A DNA stretch of 64,000 bases from Tamarix chinensis (lineage: Eukaryota; Streptophyta; Magnoliopsida; Caryophyllales; Tamaricaceae): assembly GCA_030549775.1 (NCBI GenBank), contig CM060173.1, positions 36,900,610 through 36,964,609 of the forward strand. Direction: 5' to 3'. Position numbers and translations under genes: made by a program. The notes beneath the pieces were generated by a model, which had not been told where the DNA came from, made no database searches, and worked only from the letters and a program-made list of their open reading frames with translations. Below are positions 48,901-62,438 of the stretch, one piece after another. Numbering within the stretch: position 1 is the first letter of the stretch; every line of letters starts with the position of its first letter.

Positions 48901-50393
48901 ATTTGTTTTTATTGTGTAGCGCAGCTTGGAACCGAGGTATGTTCTCGTGCTCTTGTCTGGTATCTGCTAATATGGGTATGCTGCAAGTTATGATGGATGT
49001 CGTGTGGCCTTTTAGGACATGCATGTTAAGGGTAAAATTTTGATGAATAAGATACGATAAAATATTAATCATGTAAAGTGAAAGAGTACTGATCCGGGGC
49101 CAGCCGATCCACCGGTAAAGAATAGCGGTGTGGACTATTGTCCCGCAAGTGACCGATCCACCGGAAAATAATAGTGGTGTGGACTTCATCCCACAAGTGA
49201 CCGCCCCACCGGCAATAATAGTGGGGGATCCCGAGCTCAGTAAACCAAACCCTAATTGGTTAATGCACGTAAAAGATACTAAGTACTTACAGTGGAACAC
49301 CATAAGAGTTGGGGCAGTCCGATCCACCAGCATTAAATAGTGGTAAGGTGCGTTCTGCCCTATAAGTGACCGATCCACCGGCTATAATAGTGGTTAGGTA
49401 TGTTTTACCCTATAAGTGACCGATCCACCGGTTATAATAGTGGGGTTCCCGCACTCGCATGGATTAATAAAGATTATGATGTGAATCAATCATATTTACC
49501 AGAGATCTAAAAGAATAAGTCTACCCGGACCATAGCCGGCTTTTATTATCTGTTTTACTACATGCTGCTTATGTGAGTATGTCAAGTAATGAGTTTTCAA
49601 TAATATGGTTTATTCCTACCTGAGGCGCATGGGCTACTTTACATTTCGGTCATACCACTCATATGTTTAAATAAGATGTTACATATATTTCACATGTTAT
49701 TATATGTGTATGGTAGGACTTGTGATGTGGGTTTTGAGTATGTGTAATATTGTATCAACGTATTGTACCATGATTTAATATGCACTTGATGTTATAGTTT
49801 ACGTCTCTTCCATAAGATAGGAGAGTGGGATTTACTCAGTATTGGACCCGTACTGATACTACCTTGGTTGAATGGGTCCTGTGATGATCCACCGATGGTG
49901 GGGAGCAGATCTCTTGTGCAGGTTTAAGATCGGATATTGTTTTGGGGTGGAAGGCTTGGTTGAGAGAGTAGGCAATCCGGAATTTGATTTATCGGGTTTA
50001 TCTTGTTTAACTGTATTCATCTTTGAAAGTTACAAGTGTTGTATTTAAAATTTCAAGGGTATTGTAATTACCTTTCAGTTTCTCGTACTCTGATAAGCTT
50101 TTAAAATTCAGATTTATTTCACAGGTTCCGCTGATCAATTCAGCGATGATTTTATTTAGTGAATTTATTCACTTGCCATCTGCCTATGGATATCTTCTTG
50201 TGTGAGTTTATCCTTACAGCATAGATGCTTGAAATTTTATTTGACAGGTTTTAGCCTTGCATCTAGCATGAGATAGATGGTGGACATTTATCTTGTGTTA
50301 GATGTGGCGGTAGCATTCCCCAAATTCTCTTCTAGCTTCCGCTTTATTCTTCAAAAAAATTTTTTTTCAGGAGTGAATTTTGGGGGTGTTACA
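45951..50393 (+). mobile_element. Family L solo LTR with perfect TSD
   Basis: 4443 bp, from TGTAATACC to GGGGGTGTTACA, flanked by TCGTT on both sides (45946-45950 and 50394-50398). The 5' part is AT-rich U3. A GC-rich promoter-like zone with CAGCAGCAG runs covers 46830-47180. A TATAAAT near 47206 or TATATAG at 46681 could be the TATA box. Then come many short AATTGATTT-type repeats, the two-block subrepeats (49095-49450), a zone with TACTCAGTATTGGACCC that matches 12440-12460 in reverse, and the conserved 3' end. No internal region adjoins it. Confidence 0.92.
49095..49450 (+). repeat. Family L two-block subrepeats
   Basis: Block one (49095-49225) has units with GTGACCGATCCACCGG, then AATAATAGTGG, then TGTGGACTT. 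A spacer contains TACTTACAGTGGAACACCAT. Block two (49315-49450) has CCACCGGCTATAATAGTGGT units. It is the best-preserved array on the plus strand. Confidence 0.88.
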
Positions 50394-50711
50394 TCGTTCT
50401 ACTCAAATTCAAATTGTTAATGGTAGGATTTTGAGTTTATTCCCAAACCCTCAGTGTTTTTCTTCAATTAGTTGGCTATAAATAGCCCTAATCATTCCTT
50501 TTATGCATCTTTCTTTTATCCACCAAATTTTAGAAGTCTTGTACTCCCTTTTTTCTTTCTACACTTCATATATTACCAAAAAAACTTCTAACACTCTTCT
50601 GATCTTGTCTCTAACTCTCTTTTATTTCAATAGTTAAGCAAGGAAGAGTTAGGTTTTGGAAAAAAATTTGAGTGGTCCAGTTTTTCTCTTCCCTTGTTTT
50701 GCCTCAAGTGG
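50394..50711 (+). mobile_element. Family F LTR, middle part
   Basis: Continues the sequence interrupted at 45950. It carries a TATA-like GCTATAAATAGCC near 50474 and a pyrimidine-rich stretch. It is cut again at about 50711 by a chromovirus-type solo LTR. Confidence 0.55.
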
Positions 50712-51586
50712 TGATGCAGGAGCATACATTAAACATAATGATTGTCATATTCATTCTAATCCTCAAGGTAAGGAAGATGATTTAGCTTTCTTAATATTAG
50801 AGCCTATCATGTTAATTATTAATATTCTTGATAATTCTAATATGCTTGACATTAAAAAACCATTCAAGTTATTCTTATAGGTATGTTACATATTTGCAAG
50901 AAGATGATGTTCATATACATTGATGTATACAAGTATTCCAAGGCATGCAAGGCTATGACATACATGGGATGATACATTACAACAAGAGATAAAGTGATGA
51001 TATTCATTATTTGTATAAACTTGTTGTAAACCCTAACCCTAAGTATATTTTATGTAAGTTAGGGTATTCCTATAATTTCATGTATGTATCTTAGTCTATT
51101 GTATAGCTTTGTAATATTAATCCTTAGTATCATTTAACCAATGATATTATGCTTTGGATTAAGGTTAATATGGGCTTAATTCAACCATGATTAATGGGCT
51201 GAATTAAGAAGGAAAAATCGGCTGGTTTAAGCTAGCTCACCACCAAGTCTCCCTTCTCCTATATATACCCTTTGTGCGCATGGTTTGTGGGCATAATTGA
51301 ATGAGAATTTTTTTGATAAAACTTTGAGCAAGAGAGCTAAAGTCTAATCCTCCCTTTTGGGTCTACATTGAGAAAGGAAGATATGGGATAATCCTTCCTC
51401 AATACTATCTTCAAGTCGACACATTTAAACACCTTCAAATCTGCTGAAACACCTTCATCTTGTAACATCAATTTCTTCATCCATAATCCACCAATTCACT
51501 TCATTCTTTTTGCATTAGATTGTGGGTGACAGCTTCTACTACAAATTTTGATCCAACCTTCCGTTACTTTGATAAAAACCACATCA
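50712..51586 (+). mobile_element. Chromovirus-type solo LTR
   Basis: Starts TGATGCAGGAGC and ends CCACATCA, the terminal style of the LTRs at 20309 and 27679. It shares their layout: open start, then TGTAGCTTTG-like and TTAGGGTATT text, TATA-like CTATATATACCC near 51260, and a short leader. Its first 56 codons are open in the frame that follows pol in the full elements (DAGAYIKHND onwards, to the TAG near 50878). The flanks AGTGG and AGAAG are a poor match, so ends are tentative. Confidence 0.6.
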
Positions 51587-52960
51587 AGAAGTATGGTCTT
51601 ATTTCTTTCTATTTCTTAGTTTGAAATTTAATAAGGTTTTGGTATAATTTTTGAGTTTAAGAGTTTAGTTTTAAGGTTTTCAAATATGAGATTTTCAGCA
51701 TTTGGAATTTCTGATTTTAAGGGGATTTTACCTACATCAAGTAAGTGATTCTTACTTTTAAAATGTTTAGGAAGTATTCCTACATGTTAGGTGTTACCTT
51801 TAGTTCATTTCTACATCTTGTCATGAATGAATACAATCTGTATAAGTGATTTGGATGATTAGATGTCATGATTTGAGTAAAAAGTATGAAATTTGGTAAA
51901 ATAAAAATAGGTTATAATGGTTCCATGTTGTAAAATGCAAGTTAATTTTGATGGAAATATGTTAGAATATGTTGATACATTTTGTAATATGGTTGAGGAT
52001 GATTTATATGTAAGAATATGCATGAAATTTATGATTTGGTACTATGTTAGGGCCAACTGGTCAATTGGTTGACCCAACCCATGGACTAGTATGCAGAGAC
52101 TTTTGGTCTTACTCTTTTCTTAAACACATCGATTAGTTTGGTAGAACCTATTGACTTGTCTATGAATAGTTAATTGGTTTGCCTAAAGTGATCGACTAGT
52201 TTGAGGAAAGCATGGTTTGGTTAATTCAAATTGATCAACTGGGTTGTGCAACCAATCAACTTGTTGGGCTAGACCAATCGACTTGTTTAACTGGTTTACA
52301 TGATTTGTTTCTATTTGGTTTGGTTATTCTTTGAGGCTATATTTAGGACTATACCATGGTTATTAATGGCATAAAATATAGATTTTATTATGGAATATTG
52401 GCTTATTGGAAGGATTAAAAAGGATTATAATTTATGGTATACTCTATGAGTATTGATAAGGCTAATTGTGTATTTCACTTATGATAAGTGATGACATTAA
52501 GAAAAGGTTAATGAAACTCAGCATGGTCTTGAATTAAATAATATAATGGATATAAATAATATAGGCCAAGGATAAATGGAAACCCACATGGTTGGGAAAA
52601 TGGGAAGAAAATGATTGATATGGATTAACATGGAAAATTTCCTTGCTTACTTTGTATGGAACTTGTATGATCACACATCCTTATGAATAAACTATTAATC
52701 ACATAAAGCTATATAAATCCGATTTGAGTATGCATCTAGATTACCCGATCCTCAATTAGCTACCGGGGTTTAGTCTACCTTAAGGTGTTTTAGTGCCTTC
52801 AGGCTTTGCCTTCAAGCCGAACCTTGAGAGGTCTCACTGCCTTACCTACTTTAGACACTGATGATGTACTAAGGGGCATCAATACTAAAGGGTCTAGTTA
52901 CCTAGGTGGTTAGCTTTATCCTAGACTTATGTCCATATTGGATGGCTTCAGCCTAGACTT
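51587..52960 (+). mobile_element. Family F LTR, right part
   Basis: Contains the ATCAAGTAAGTGATTCTTAC block (51738-51757), similar to 63883-63903, and a cluster of CAACTGGTCAATTGG / ATCGACTAG words (52045-52300). After these comes a stretch with CTACCGGGGTTTAGTCTACC (52760-52780). The end could not be placed; Athila-type LTR sequence follows. Confidence 0.45.
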
Positions 52961-54463
52961 ATTGATGAACTGAATATTTCTCAAAATTTCACCCTTCATT
53001 TATGTAATCTTATTTGGCATCTTGTTTGTGTTACTGCTTTCTTGGTAATTATTTTGAGGAAAGTTTACATAAATGCAAAAATCAAAGGAATTGGTGAAGA
53101 ATCAAATATGGAAGGCATTGAATGAAGATAATCAACCGTACATGTCTTTAGAGAAGTGAAGAAAGTTAAAGAGCTAAAAATAGGAGCAAAGGAAGCAAGA
53201 GGAGGAAGAAATGGGTGTTGCACGACCATAGCACAACTAGCTACACAGTCGTGCAACTCTTAATCATTGAATTTGCTAGAGAATGAAAGTTGCATGGTCA
53301 GCTAGTGCAGCCTTTCACAACCGTGCAACTATTGAACGAACACATCATAGCTCGAAACATTGCATAGCTTCAACGCACCCTTAGCACAACCATGCATGTG
53401 TAAGTTTTTGAGAGAAGAAAAGCAGTATGGCCATTCCGTGAAGCCTTGCATGGCCATGTCCCTAATAGTTACCTCACTTCACATTATCTTCTCCCATGTT
53501 CTTTCCACTCTTCTCTACGTCAACACTAAAGGATGTATAAAAGAGAGAAGGTGGATGAAAAATTAAGAGGTGGAAGGTGGAAATTATGTACGTTATTCCT
53601 AACGCAAAAAAAAAAACTCCTAATAATTTACTTTGAATTCTTATGCAAATTAAATTCTTAAAATCAATATTAGTCAAGTGTGTATCTCAACTCTGCAGAC
53701 ACTTATTTTTATCTTTAATTTATAGTTTGATCTTTTCATTCTCTTTTATGTTATTTATTATTTCTACCATATGCATATCATTTACATTTATTTTATGCAT
53801 TTCTTTCAATTAATGAGTGAGTAATTCTCTTTTCTAGGATTGAACTAGCCTCTACTTGGTATGAATATAACGAGTTAAATTATATATTTTATGTATGATT
53901 CATATTGGTTGTTTCGTATGTTAGAAATTTTTCGGTATAAGTTGGGTTTGATAGAATTTGATTTATATATTTGAATGTTAACTATAACTGAAAGGTTGAC
54001 ATCAATGTTGGAAAATTAATATACAAATGGGAATTCAAATGATCATGAAAGTAGATTTTTAATTCTTAGGGACTATTTAATCGATGTTGTTTAATGGATT
54101 TAATCTAATTTATTAGTCACTAAAATAGTCAATGAACTAGATTAGGTACATTCCTAAACATTCAAAGAGGTTGGTGAATCACATTTGACCGATTGTTCAT
54201 AGTAATTTTGAACTATACTACGACATGTTGTTAATTTATTTTTGACTACCAAAAATGAGACCAAAGTTCAATCCTAGGTTTTACATCTATAGTTTTAGAA
54301 TCTAAAATTTATTATTAATTTTATTATTTATTTCTATTTTCTCACTTTATAACGATCTAGATAGCTAAAATAATTTAAATCAGTAATCAATCATGAAGTC
54401 CATATAGATATGACCTTAACATGCTATAATGAAGCTGTGCGCTTATGGATTAGCAACCATCAA
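52961..54463 (+). mobile_element. Athila-type 5' LTR
   Basis: Lies directly upstream of an Athila-style primer binding site and gag. It contains GCACGACCATAGCAC and GTCGTGCAACT words (53220-53400) of the kind common in Athila LTRs, and a TATA-like TGTATAAAAG near 53535. The right end is about CCATCA (54463); the left end is uncertain. Confidence 0.5.
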
Positions 54464-54467
54464 GTTT

Positions 54468-54485
54468 TTAGCACCGTTATGGGGG
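54468..54485 (+). promoter_or_regulatory. Athila-style primer binding site
   Basis: TTAGCACCGTTATGGGGG resembles TGGCGCCGTTGCCGGGGA, the PBS (tRNA-Asp type) of Athila elements, mostly with C-to-T and G-to-A changes typical of methylated, silenced DNA. Confidence 0.7.
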
Positions 54486-54731
54486 CTTTGACAAATAGAT
54501 ATTGAATATTTTCTTATTAAGTTAGACTAGATTTTTATTTACTTAATTTCCTTTGCTTCTGCACTTTTCTTTCCCTCCTTGATAGTTTATTGTTTTTCGT
54601 CTTCATGTCCCTTATATGCAAAAATCTCTCCATTTAGGACCTTCAGTTGCATTAAATCCAGAAGTCAAGAGAACTTTGAATGAATTAAGAAATAGGGTAT
54701 ATGAGACAAAGCAAGCACAAGCTCTGAAATC

Positions 54732-56090
54732 ATGGCTAATATAGATAGTGGACATAAGTGGAATCACTCTCCTAGGGAGTTTACATCTCCTAATGCTTAT
54801 GGAATGTAATATAGTATTAGGAAGCCTAATGTCACTATTAATAATTTTGAGTTGAAGCCTGCACACCTTAATATGGTGCAGCAAAATCAATTTGGTGGTA
54901 GCATGATGGAGGACTCAAATTTGGACATTTCAATTGTCCTAGAGTACTATGATACACTGAAGATGAATGGAGTTTCGAATAATGGTATCAAGCTAAGGTT
55001 GTTTCCTTTTTCATTATGGTATAAGGTAAGGGATTGGTTGCAATCACTTCCTTCCATCTCCATCACTACTTGGGATGAACTCTCACAATCATTCCTTGCC
55101 AAGTATTTCCATACAAGTAATATGACTTAATATAGGATTCTAAAAACAACCTTTACACAGAAATAAGGGGAATCATTATATGAAACATGGGAGAGGTAAA
55201 AAGACTTCTTGGGGATGTGCCCACAATATGGATTGGAAGACTGGTTGATTGTCAATACCTTCTTTAATGGTCTTCTCTACAACACTAGGAAGATTATCAA
55301 TGTTGCAGCTGATGCAACACTAATGAACAAAAGTGTTCGAGAGGTAAGACAACTCATCAAATATATGGCCTAAAATCATTTCTAATGGTTTCCTAAAAAA
55401 GAGTGGGAGGTTTGATGTTGATGCACTAGACCATCTTGCATCTATGGTAGACACTTTATGCAAATGATTTGACAAATTAAATGTTAATGCCTTATCATCT
55501 CATACTGACCAAGCATCCTATGAAATTTGTGGAATCATTGGTCATACTGCCATAGAGTATCAAGTTGGAACATCAGTTTCCTCTAAATTAAGTGTCAATG
55601 AACATGATAATTATGTAAAAAAATTTAAACAAAACGGGGATCTTTTTTCCAACACTTATAACCCTGGGTAGAGGAATCATCTGAATTTTTCTTGTATAAA
55701 TCCTCCCCAAAATCTTGTGCCTCAATGTAATTATGTTCCTCTAGGTTTCTAGAATAAAAGGCCTCCCTATCCTCCTAGCCAAAAGTTTAATTTGGAAACA
55801 ATGATGAGGAATTTGTTGATGACTCAGATAAAACAAAATGAAGAGTTTTACCCCTTTAAAGAACACAACCCTCCTATAATTTCAACCCTTATTTTTCAAA
55901 TTTTAAATAAAAGGCATGAGCCCTTTTTTTTTACAAATACTTGTATAAACAAGGAAATTATATATTTTTTTAAATATTTAGATACTCCATTTATTGTTTC
56001 CATAACATCAACATCCTCATGCTTAGATTTCACCATAGTAGCAAAACAACATTCTCCTTCAAAAACTAGGGCTTCACTATCCATAGAGTA
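54732..56090 (+). pseudogene. Athila-type gag
   Basis: Gag of an Athila-lineage Ty3/gypsy element. From an ATG at 54732 it reads MANIDSGHKW, one stop, then RKPNVTINNFELKPAHLNMV, NQFGGSMMEDSNLD, LRLFPFSLWYKVRDWLQSLP and TTWDELSQSFLAKYFHTSN (the main open block is 54852-55130). After a stop and shift it continues as GESLYETWER, then YGLEDWLIVNTFFNGLL and AADATLMNKS (to about 55350). A late piece near 55785 reads FNLETMMRNLLMTQIKQNEE. Frameshifts and stops are frequent. Protease and RT do not follow. Confidence 0.85.
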
Positions 56091-57188
56091 GGAAGTAAAA
56101 TATACATGGATAATAGTTGCTAACTTAGTTTAGATTAATCAAATAAAGTTTAAGGCTCAAAGGGGTTACACAATGGAAATCAATTCCAAAGGTATACCAT
56201 ATACCATTTACTCTATAGCAAGAAAAGAAATAAAAATACCTTTATCATTTTCGAATATCCTAATGTCCTATGCAGTCTTGAAGAGAAATAATGGAACATT
56301 CTAGTTTCACATATCATTAGAGAATATACACACATAAAAAATATCTTGGATACATAATGTATCCAATAATTAGGCTCAAACACTCACAAAAATGTGTCTA
56401 CTAATTCTAAATCACATTTTATCTAAATTTCAATCAATGCATAGGTTGAAAACTAATCGTTCTAACTTTCTTTCCTTTGCCACCATCAAAATTTCAATTT
56501 TTATTTTTAATTTTTGCCTAATGGTGATCAAATAGGTTCATTAAAATTTGGTAAAAGTATTTGTAAAAAGATTTAGTCCCTTTACCTTGATTACCCAATG
56601 AATAAATAAATCTAATGTCACTTATTGTTTACAAAGGTTTTTTATAGAAAAAAAATATGCAACGATAATTTTTAACAAACAAACCACAAAAATAGAAAAT
56701 AATTTGAACCCACTGAAAACCTAGTCATACTAAATATACTAACAAAGTGCATTACCCTTACTTGGATTGTGCATTGTCCTCGATAAACTAATCCAAATAG
56801 TAGGGGAAAAACAAAATGAGAAGGAATTTTTGGAGGTGGAGGAGGTGGGAGATCCATAGAACCAAGCTAAAAATCATAATGAGTTTTCATCATCTCTATC
56901 ATCTGATATTGGTGTGTTCTAATGGTATTCATTTGAGAGAATACCTCCTAAAATAGTGAATTGGTGAGATTTTGAAACTAGAAATGCCAATCAAGGATAG
57001 AAGAAGATGAACTAGAATATGAATGGTGATCAAGAGAGGAATGAGGTTTGGATGGAGCAAGGTTGTTACATGCTAATAAGAGTATGATCGACATCATTTT
57101 TTTAGGATTGCCAAGTCCTGTGATCTAAAGTATTAGTCTTATGAGGATTTGGTAATGGAAAATATACACAACCTTGGTAGTGAAGATG
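56091..57188. other. AT-rich DNA between two Athila remnants
   Basis: No domain recognised. A GGAGGTGGAGGAGGTGGGAG run at 56832-56851 gives a spurious proline-rich frame. The breakpoint between the plus-strand and minus-strand Athila pieces lies in here. Confidence 0.35.
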
Positions 57189-57860
57189 CTATACATCATT
57201 TCTACACTCAATTAAATGCCCTAAATGATAGTTTTCAATGTTTTTGTGTGCACTCAAAGCTTCAATGGGCTCATCGTCAAGTATGATAAGCCCTAGGCCC
57301 ATGTAAATAGTGGTAATCAAACAAACTATGACAATGTCACCTTGTTTGGAATTGAATTCCTTCCTCAATTGATTAGCTAGGAAGTAAGCTATGTCAATTT
57401 CTGTATGATCTAACATAGAATCGATACAAAAAAAACTTGGTGGTCTTAATCACACCTATACCATTCTCTCTTCCAAAAATTGGCAAGATAGAAGGTGTTG
57501 TAAATAATGGAAAAACAATTGTAAATTCTAGAAGACTTGGTTTTTGAAATTCTAAAAGTGGTAGAGATTGTCATGTTAGAAGTTTCATCAATCCTAGCGA
57601 AGAAACTATCCACATTAAAGTATAGGGATATGACACAAAAACCTCCATGACGCAACAAAAAAATTTTTGGAAATCTTATACAAAGTGATTTAATGATCAA
57701 CATTAAAAAGCCAAAATAAATGGAATCATCATCTTGTGGAGAAGTGTTGGCATGCAAATCAAAGGTGCTAAGGAATTTTAGAGCTAATTGTTTGTATGTA
57801 TGGTTAGTGTAATATACAAAGTGGTGCATACCAACATTTCTTAGCATTTTTTTAACTTAG
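57189..57860 (-). pseudogene. Athila-associated extra ORF remnant
   Basis: The minus strand reads MLRNVGMHHFVYYTNHTYKQ then LALKFLSTFDL (57755-57847). After decay it reads DIAYFLANQLRKEF and GDIVIVCLITTIYMGLGLII (57290-57400). These match the pattern, as I recall it, of the extra protein linked to plant Athila elements (HTYK.L.LEFLSTF, then YFLANQL, then IVVGG.IT.IA..LG). Its role in that family is not known to me. It lies opposite in direction to the gag at 54732 and so comes from a different insertion. Confidence 0.6.
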
Positions 57861-58345
57861 TCATGAATCCTTAGAGTATGAAGGCATCCATCATCTAAAT
57901 AACATGTGCCTATGAGTCGCCTATGAGATAAATAATAGTACATTTATTGTTGCTCAATTGTAGCAAAATTAATACTTAACTCATTTTGTGGATTCCTTTA
58001 GTTGCCTTTGCTCAGAGGTGAGTTACACTACCTAAATGATTCACCTTCATTTCTCTACATCTTCCTAGGTTCCATTCTAAAAGAAAAACAACTAGCTCTA
58101 ATCGATTCCACTTTCAACCACAAGATAAAGAGGTAAGGTACTCCAAATGACATTAATCAACTCTTATCCAAATTGATTTCAGCATATATAGGAAGAATTA
58201 TCTTTACTTTTGCACCTAAATTTCCATTCAATTATACAAAATTTAAGAAAACATCTTAGGAATTTATTAATTCTAATTAATCTCACAACTAAAGCACAAA
58301 TCTTCAAATAGATAATTGCACAAGTATGAATATATTGGCAATTGG
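57861..58345. other. Unassigned Athila-flanking DNA
   Basis: Upstream of the minus-strand ORF remnant. No motif could be recognised. Confidence 0.3.
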
Positions 58346-58811
58346 TGTAATACTCCATCCTAAAATTCTATAAAATGTGTTTAAAATTATGTTGATATAA
58401 AATAAATTAGCTTTAGTTTCAATATAGGCTTGAAATTCTAATAAAAATGTGAATTTCAAACATATCGATAAACTAGTGTGTTAAGGAATTCACATTCTTA
58501 TTCTCAACAAACCAGTCAACTAGTTTGCCCAAACCCATCGACTGGTTGTCCTACGATTTCATATCCATTTATGATTTTAATCTGAATTTCGCTCTAATGT
58601 TTATGAAAAATTCTAATTAGAGCCAAATTATGCCAATAAGCATGTTTTAGTGCTCTGATATTATTTTTACATTATTTAGATCATTACATAATTTTAATTG
58701 GCTAATTTTTTCCAAAAAGGTCCTTTTCAGGTAAGCCTCACCTTTTTTTCTTCTCCCTCACCTATCCCTCTCTCTTCTAACAGCTAGGGCCATGAGATTT
58801 ACTTTGTACAC
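58346..58811 (+). mobile_element. Family F-like LTR, left part
   Basis: Starts TGTAATACTCCATCC after ATTGG. It carries AACCAGTCAACTAG and CATCGACTGGTTG words (58507-58550), as in the family F LTR at 45256. A pyrimidine-rich stretch precedes the break at TACAC, where the family L solo LTR inserted. It resumes at 63276. Confidence 0.6.
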
Positions 58812-59519
58812 TGTAATATCCTAAAATTAATGACTAAAAATTTTTATTTAAAGAAAAGGTTTAGCCGAAGTGAAATAACAAAATGTAAATTATGGGGTAA
58901 TTACCGCCACACCTAGTACTAGATCGGTTCACTTCTACCATTCTAGTACCAAGTGCAAAGACTGATTGGGATAGTCATAAAAAACAAGTCGATAATTAAA
59001 ACGAGCATTCATAAAAGAAATGAGTCATTAACCATATAGGAAATCAGAGTGCGGTAATCAAAAGGTATAGCCCAAAGGTATAGTTTTAAAGTACCAAACG
59101 ACAGAAAACATCATACAATAGAATAAGACAAAATATAACGATACAAGAAAGACAAAACGGATGATAGACTCCATCCATGTCACTCTCGACCCCCCAAGCT
59201 AGGTCCAAGATCAACTCTCAGCCCCGCCCGATGCCTCGTAAGTGTTGTAGGCATCGAAGATAGAATCACCGACCTACACCAAGTCAAGGAGCAGTACCCA
59301 TGAAACGGGTGGTCATTACGCTACGTACTGAGAAAGGTAACTATATGTTAAGGCCAAACATACAAAAATATACAACATAGCATACATGGCATAGTCACAT
59401 AGATAGCATGCAGTAATACAGATAATGAAGACCGACTATGGTCCAGACAACTTATTCTTTAGATCTCTGGTAAATATAGTTGATTCACATCATAGTTTTT
59501 ATCAATCCATGCAAGTGTG

Positions 59520-59880
59520 GGAACCCCACTATTATTCGCTGGTTGACCGGTCATGCAGGGAAAAATGCTCCTGGCCACTATTATTCGCTGGTGGACTGGT
59601 AATGCAAGGCAAAATGCTCCTAGCCACTATTATTTGCCGGTGGACCGGTCTGGCCCCAACTCTCATGGTGTTTCAGTGTAATTACTTCATGTCTTTCCCT
59701 TGTCTTATCATCATTACGTTTGGTTTATTGAGCACAAAAACCCCCACTATTATAGCCGGTGGATCTATCATGCAAGGCAGAATGCTCCTGGCCACTATTA
59801 TTCGTCGGTGGACTAGTCATGCAGGGCACCCCAACTCCTAGCCACTATTATTTGTCGGTGGATCGATCTGGGCTCGGCTC
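59520..59880 (-). repeat. Family L two-block subrepeats
   Basis: Units read CCACTATTATTCGC, then GGTGGACCGGTCATGCAGGG, then AAAATGCTCCTGG. Three units (59525-59655), a spacer with CTCATGGTGTTTCAGTG, then three more (59745-59870). Confidence 0.88.
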
Positions 59881-61375
59881 AACAATCTTTCTCTTTTAAT
59901 GGTTAGTATCTTATTCATATCTTATTTGATAAGCATTTCACCCTTGACATGCATGTTACCAACATTCTACTTCTATCCTCTCAAGGAGGCCCTTCCCATA
60001 TTTTGAGACTCATGCGCCCCTTATTACACCCCGACATCCATTCTATAATCTACTAACTCACACCGGGAGCCCAACTCCTAAGTGTACAAGCCAAGGCCCA
60101 CTTCCTTATACCCCAAAGTCCAATCACCTCCTTACCCTAAGGTTTCCTCCAGAAACCCTAATTTGGGCCTATATGGCCCATCCTTCTCTTACTCACACAA
60201 CCCACACTATTTTAACACTCCAAATGTCACGACCCTTAGATTCAACTCTCCCCTCATACCTCACTCATCCTCATTTATATTTATTATTTTCTTTTTCTTT
60301 TTTCCACCTTCTCAAATTAGGGTTTCCTCACAAACCCTAACCCGGTCCCCTATGCACCCCTATACTATCTCATGTACTATTTTCCACCCGAAGCCTCTAG
60401 TCACCCAAACAACACTTCTATTACCTTCCTCACGCCCCAAGGCAACTTTCTATATGTAAAGTTTGCCCCCATGCGAACTCTAACCACCCCATGCAAAACC
60501 CTCGATATTTATCTTACATAACCCTAAAATTTCCCATGCAAACCTTAGTTCCTCCCACTCTTTCATTTTACTTTTGTCCCCCCCCCCCTCGTTTATTCAC
60601 CACTCATAGATCATGGATTACTTAGGTCATTCTTACCTACATTAGCCAACTTACTTTCCCTTGGTTATCTTATTTTCCCATTCTTCTTTTTCATGCCCCC
60701 ATCCCACATCACCACATTCAATACCCTAGCATGCATGTCCTAAGGGCCACATCACATCACGTCATAACTTGCAGCATATCCATATTAGCACATACCAAAA
60801 GAGAGCACATGAACATACCTCTGTTCCAAGCTGCACTACACATAAAACAATTAAGATAATAGCATATAGAACATGACACATAATTATACAGGACATCCAA
60901 GGCATGTAAGACACATAGCACACATGCGGCCTTAGCTACACCCTTACCTAAAACATCGCCAGGCTTGGAGTACGCTCCTACCCCTCCTTAGGGTTTTAAC
61001 TTGATTCACCTATAAGAGGGAAATACTATGGGTTAATCTCCCTCTACCAGAATTACCATAATTTTCTATCTTACCCCTTTTATGGCCTACTATTAAGGCT
61101 AATAATGATAATAGTAGTTTTATAATTAAAAGTAGGGTTATTATTCTCAAAATAATTAATCATGCCACTACTAACCAAAGTAAGTCTTAGTAATATTCAT
61201 ATTATTAAATTAATGGTTTCAATAATACTAAAAATAATATTATTATTGTTAGCTTTTATAATGATACTAATATCGACCCCAAATTCTAGTAATAATAATA
61301 ATAATAGTGATGAAAATAATATAAAAGTAATGGCCATAATGATACTTATATTAATAACGCTAGTAGTAGTAGTAA

Positions 61376-61530
<155 letters not shown>

Positions 61531-61839
61531 ATAGTGATAATAGTTTCAATCTTAAGAATAATGCTAATAAGGCTCTAGAAATTATAATAGTAGTAGCCTT
61601 GGTGATAATATGGGCAAGTGTAATAGCATAATAATAATAATAATAATAATGCTAGAAATGATAATGATAATAATAATAATAATAGTGGTAATGATAATAT
61701 TAATAATAACAATAATAATAATCATAATAATAATAATGTTAAGCATGAAAAGGGGTAATAGTACTATAATGGCTAAAGTTAGTATTAATATTATTAATAA
61801 AATAATAATAATGATAATAGTAGTAGTAATAATACTAAC

Positions 61840-61871
<32 letters not shown>

Positions 61872-62431
61872 CAACAAAAACATTAACAACTACAATAATA
61901 ATAATAATAACACTAATAATAATAGTTAATAATAATACTATTAATATTAAAAATCATTAACAATTTTATAAAAAAGGTTTAACGGTTAAGAAATTGGAAC
62001 ACCACCTAGGCTTGGTGGCAGAGCTGACAGTGGCGGTGGAGGAGGAAGAGAGGTGGAGAGATGGGTGTAGAGGCTAGGGGAGAGGGAAGTAGGGGGAGAT
62101 GGAGGTGTGGGAAAGTAGAGTAAGGTCTCCTGGTTGTTTTGGGGGGTAAAGATAGCGTTATAGGTCGCAGAATTGGTGGCACAAGGGGTGGTGCAGAGTC
62201 GAAGTGGGTTGTTCGGGAGGGGGACTTTGCACGGCCGGGTGGCTCATATAGGGCAAGGCAAGGAATGAAGGTGGATAAGTTTTGTAGAGGGCAGTGCAGG
62301 GAAGGTTTTGGTGGCTGGAGTGGGTGGTGGTGAAGGCTGACGGCGGAGAAACAACAGTCTGTTTGGGCGGTGGCACGCGGTCGGATTTCTGGGCTACCAA
62401 AATCAAAACCCGATTATGGTTGCCTTCGGGG

Positions 62432-62438
62432 TTATATA
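62432..62438 (-). promoter_or_regulatory. LTR TATA box
   Basis: The minus strand reads CCTATATAACCCC about 835 bases from the LTR start, the conserved spacing of the family. Confidence 0.55.
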
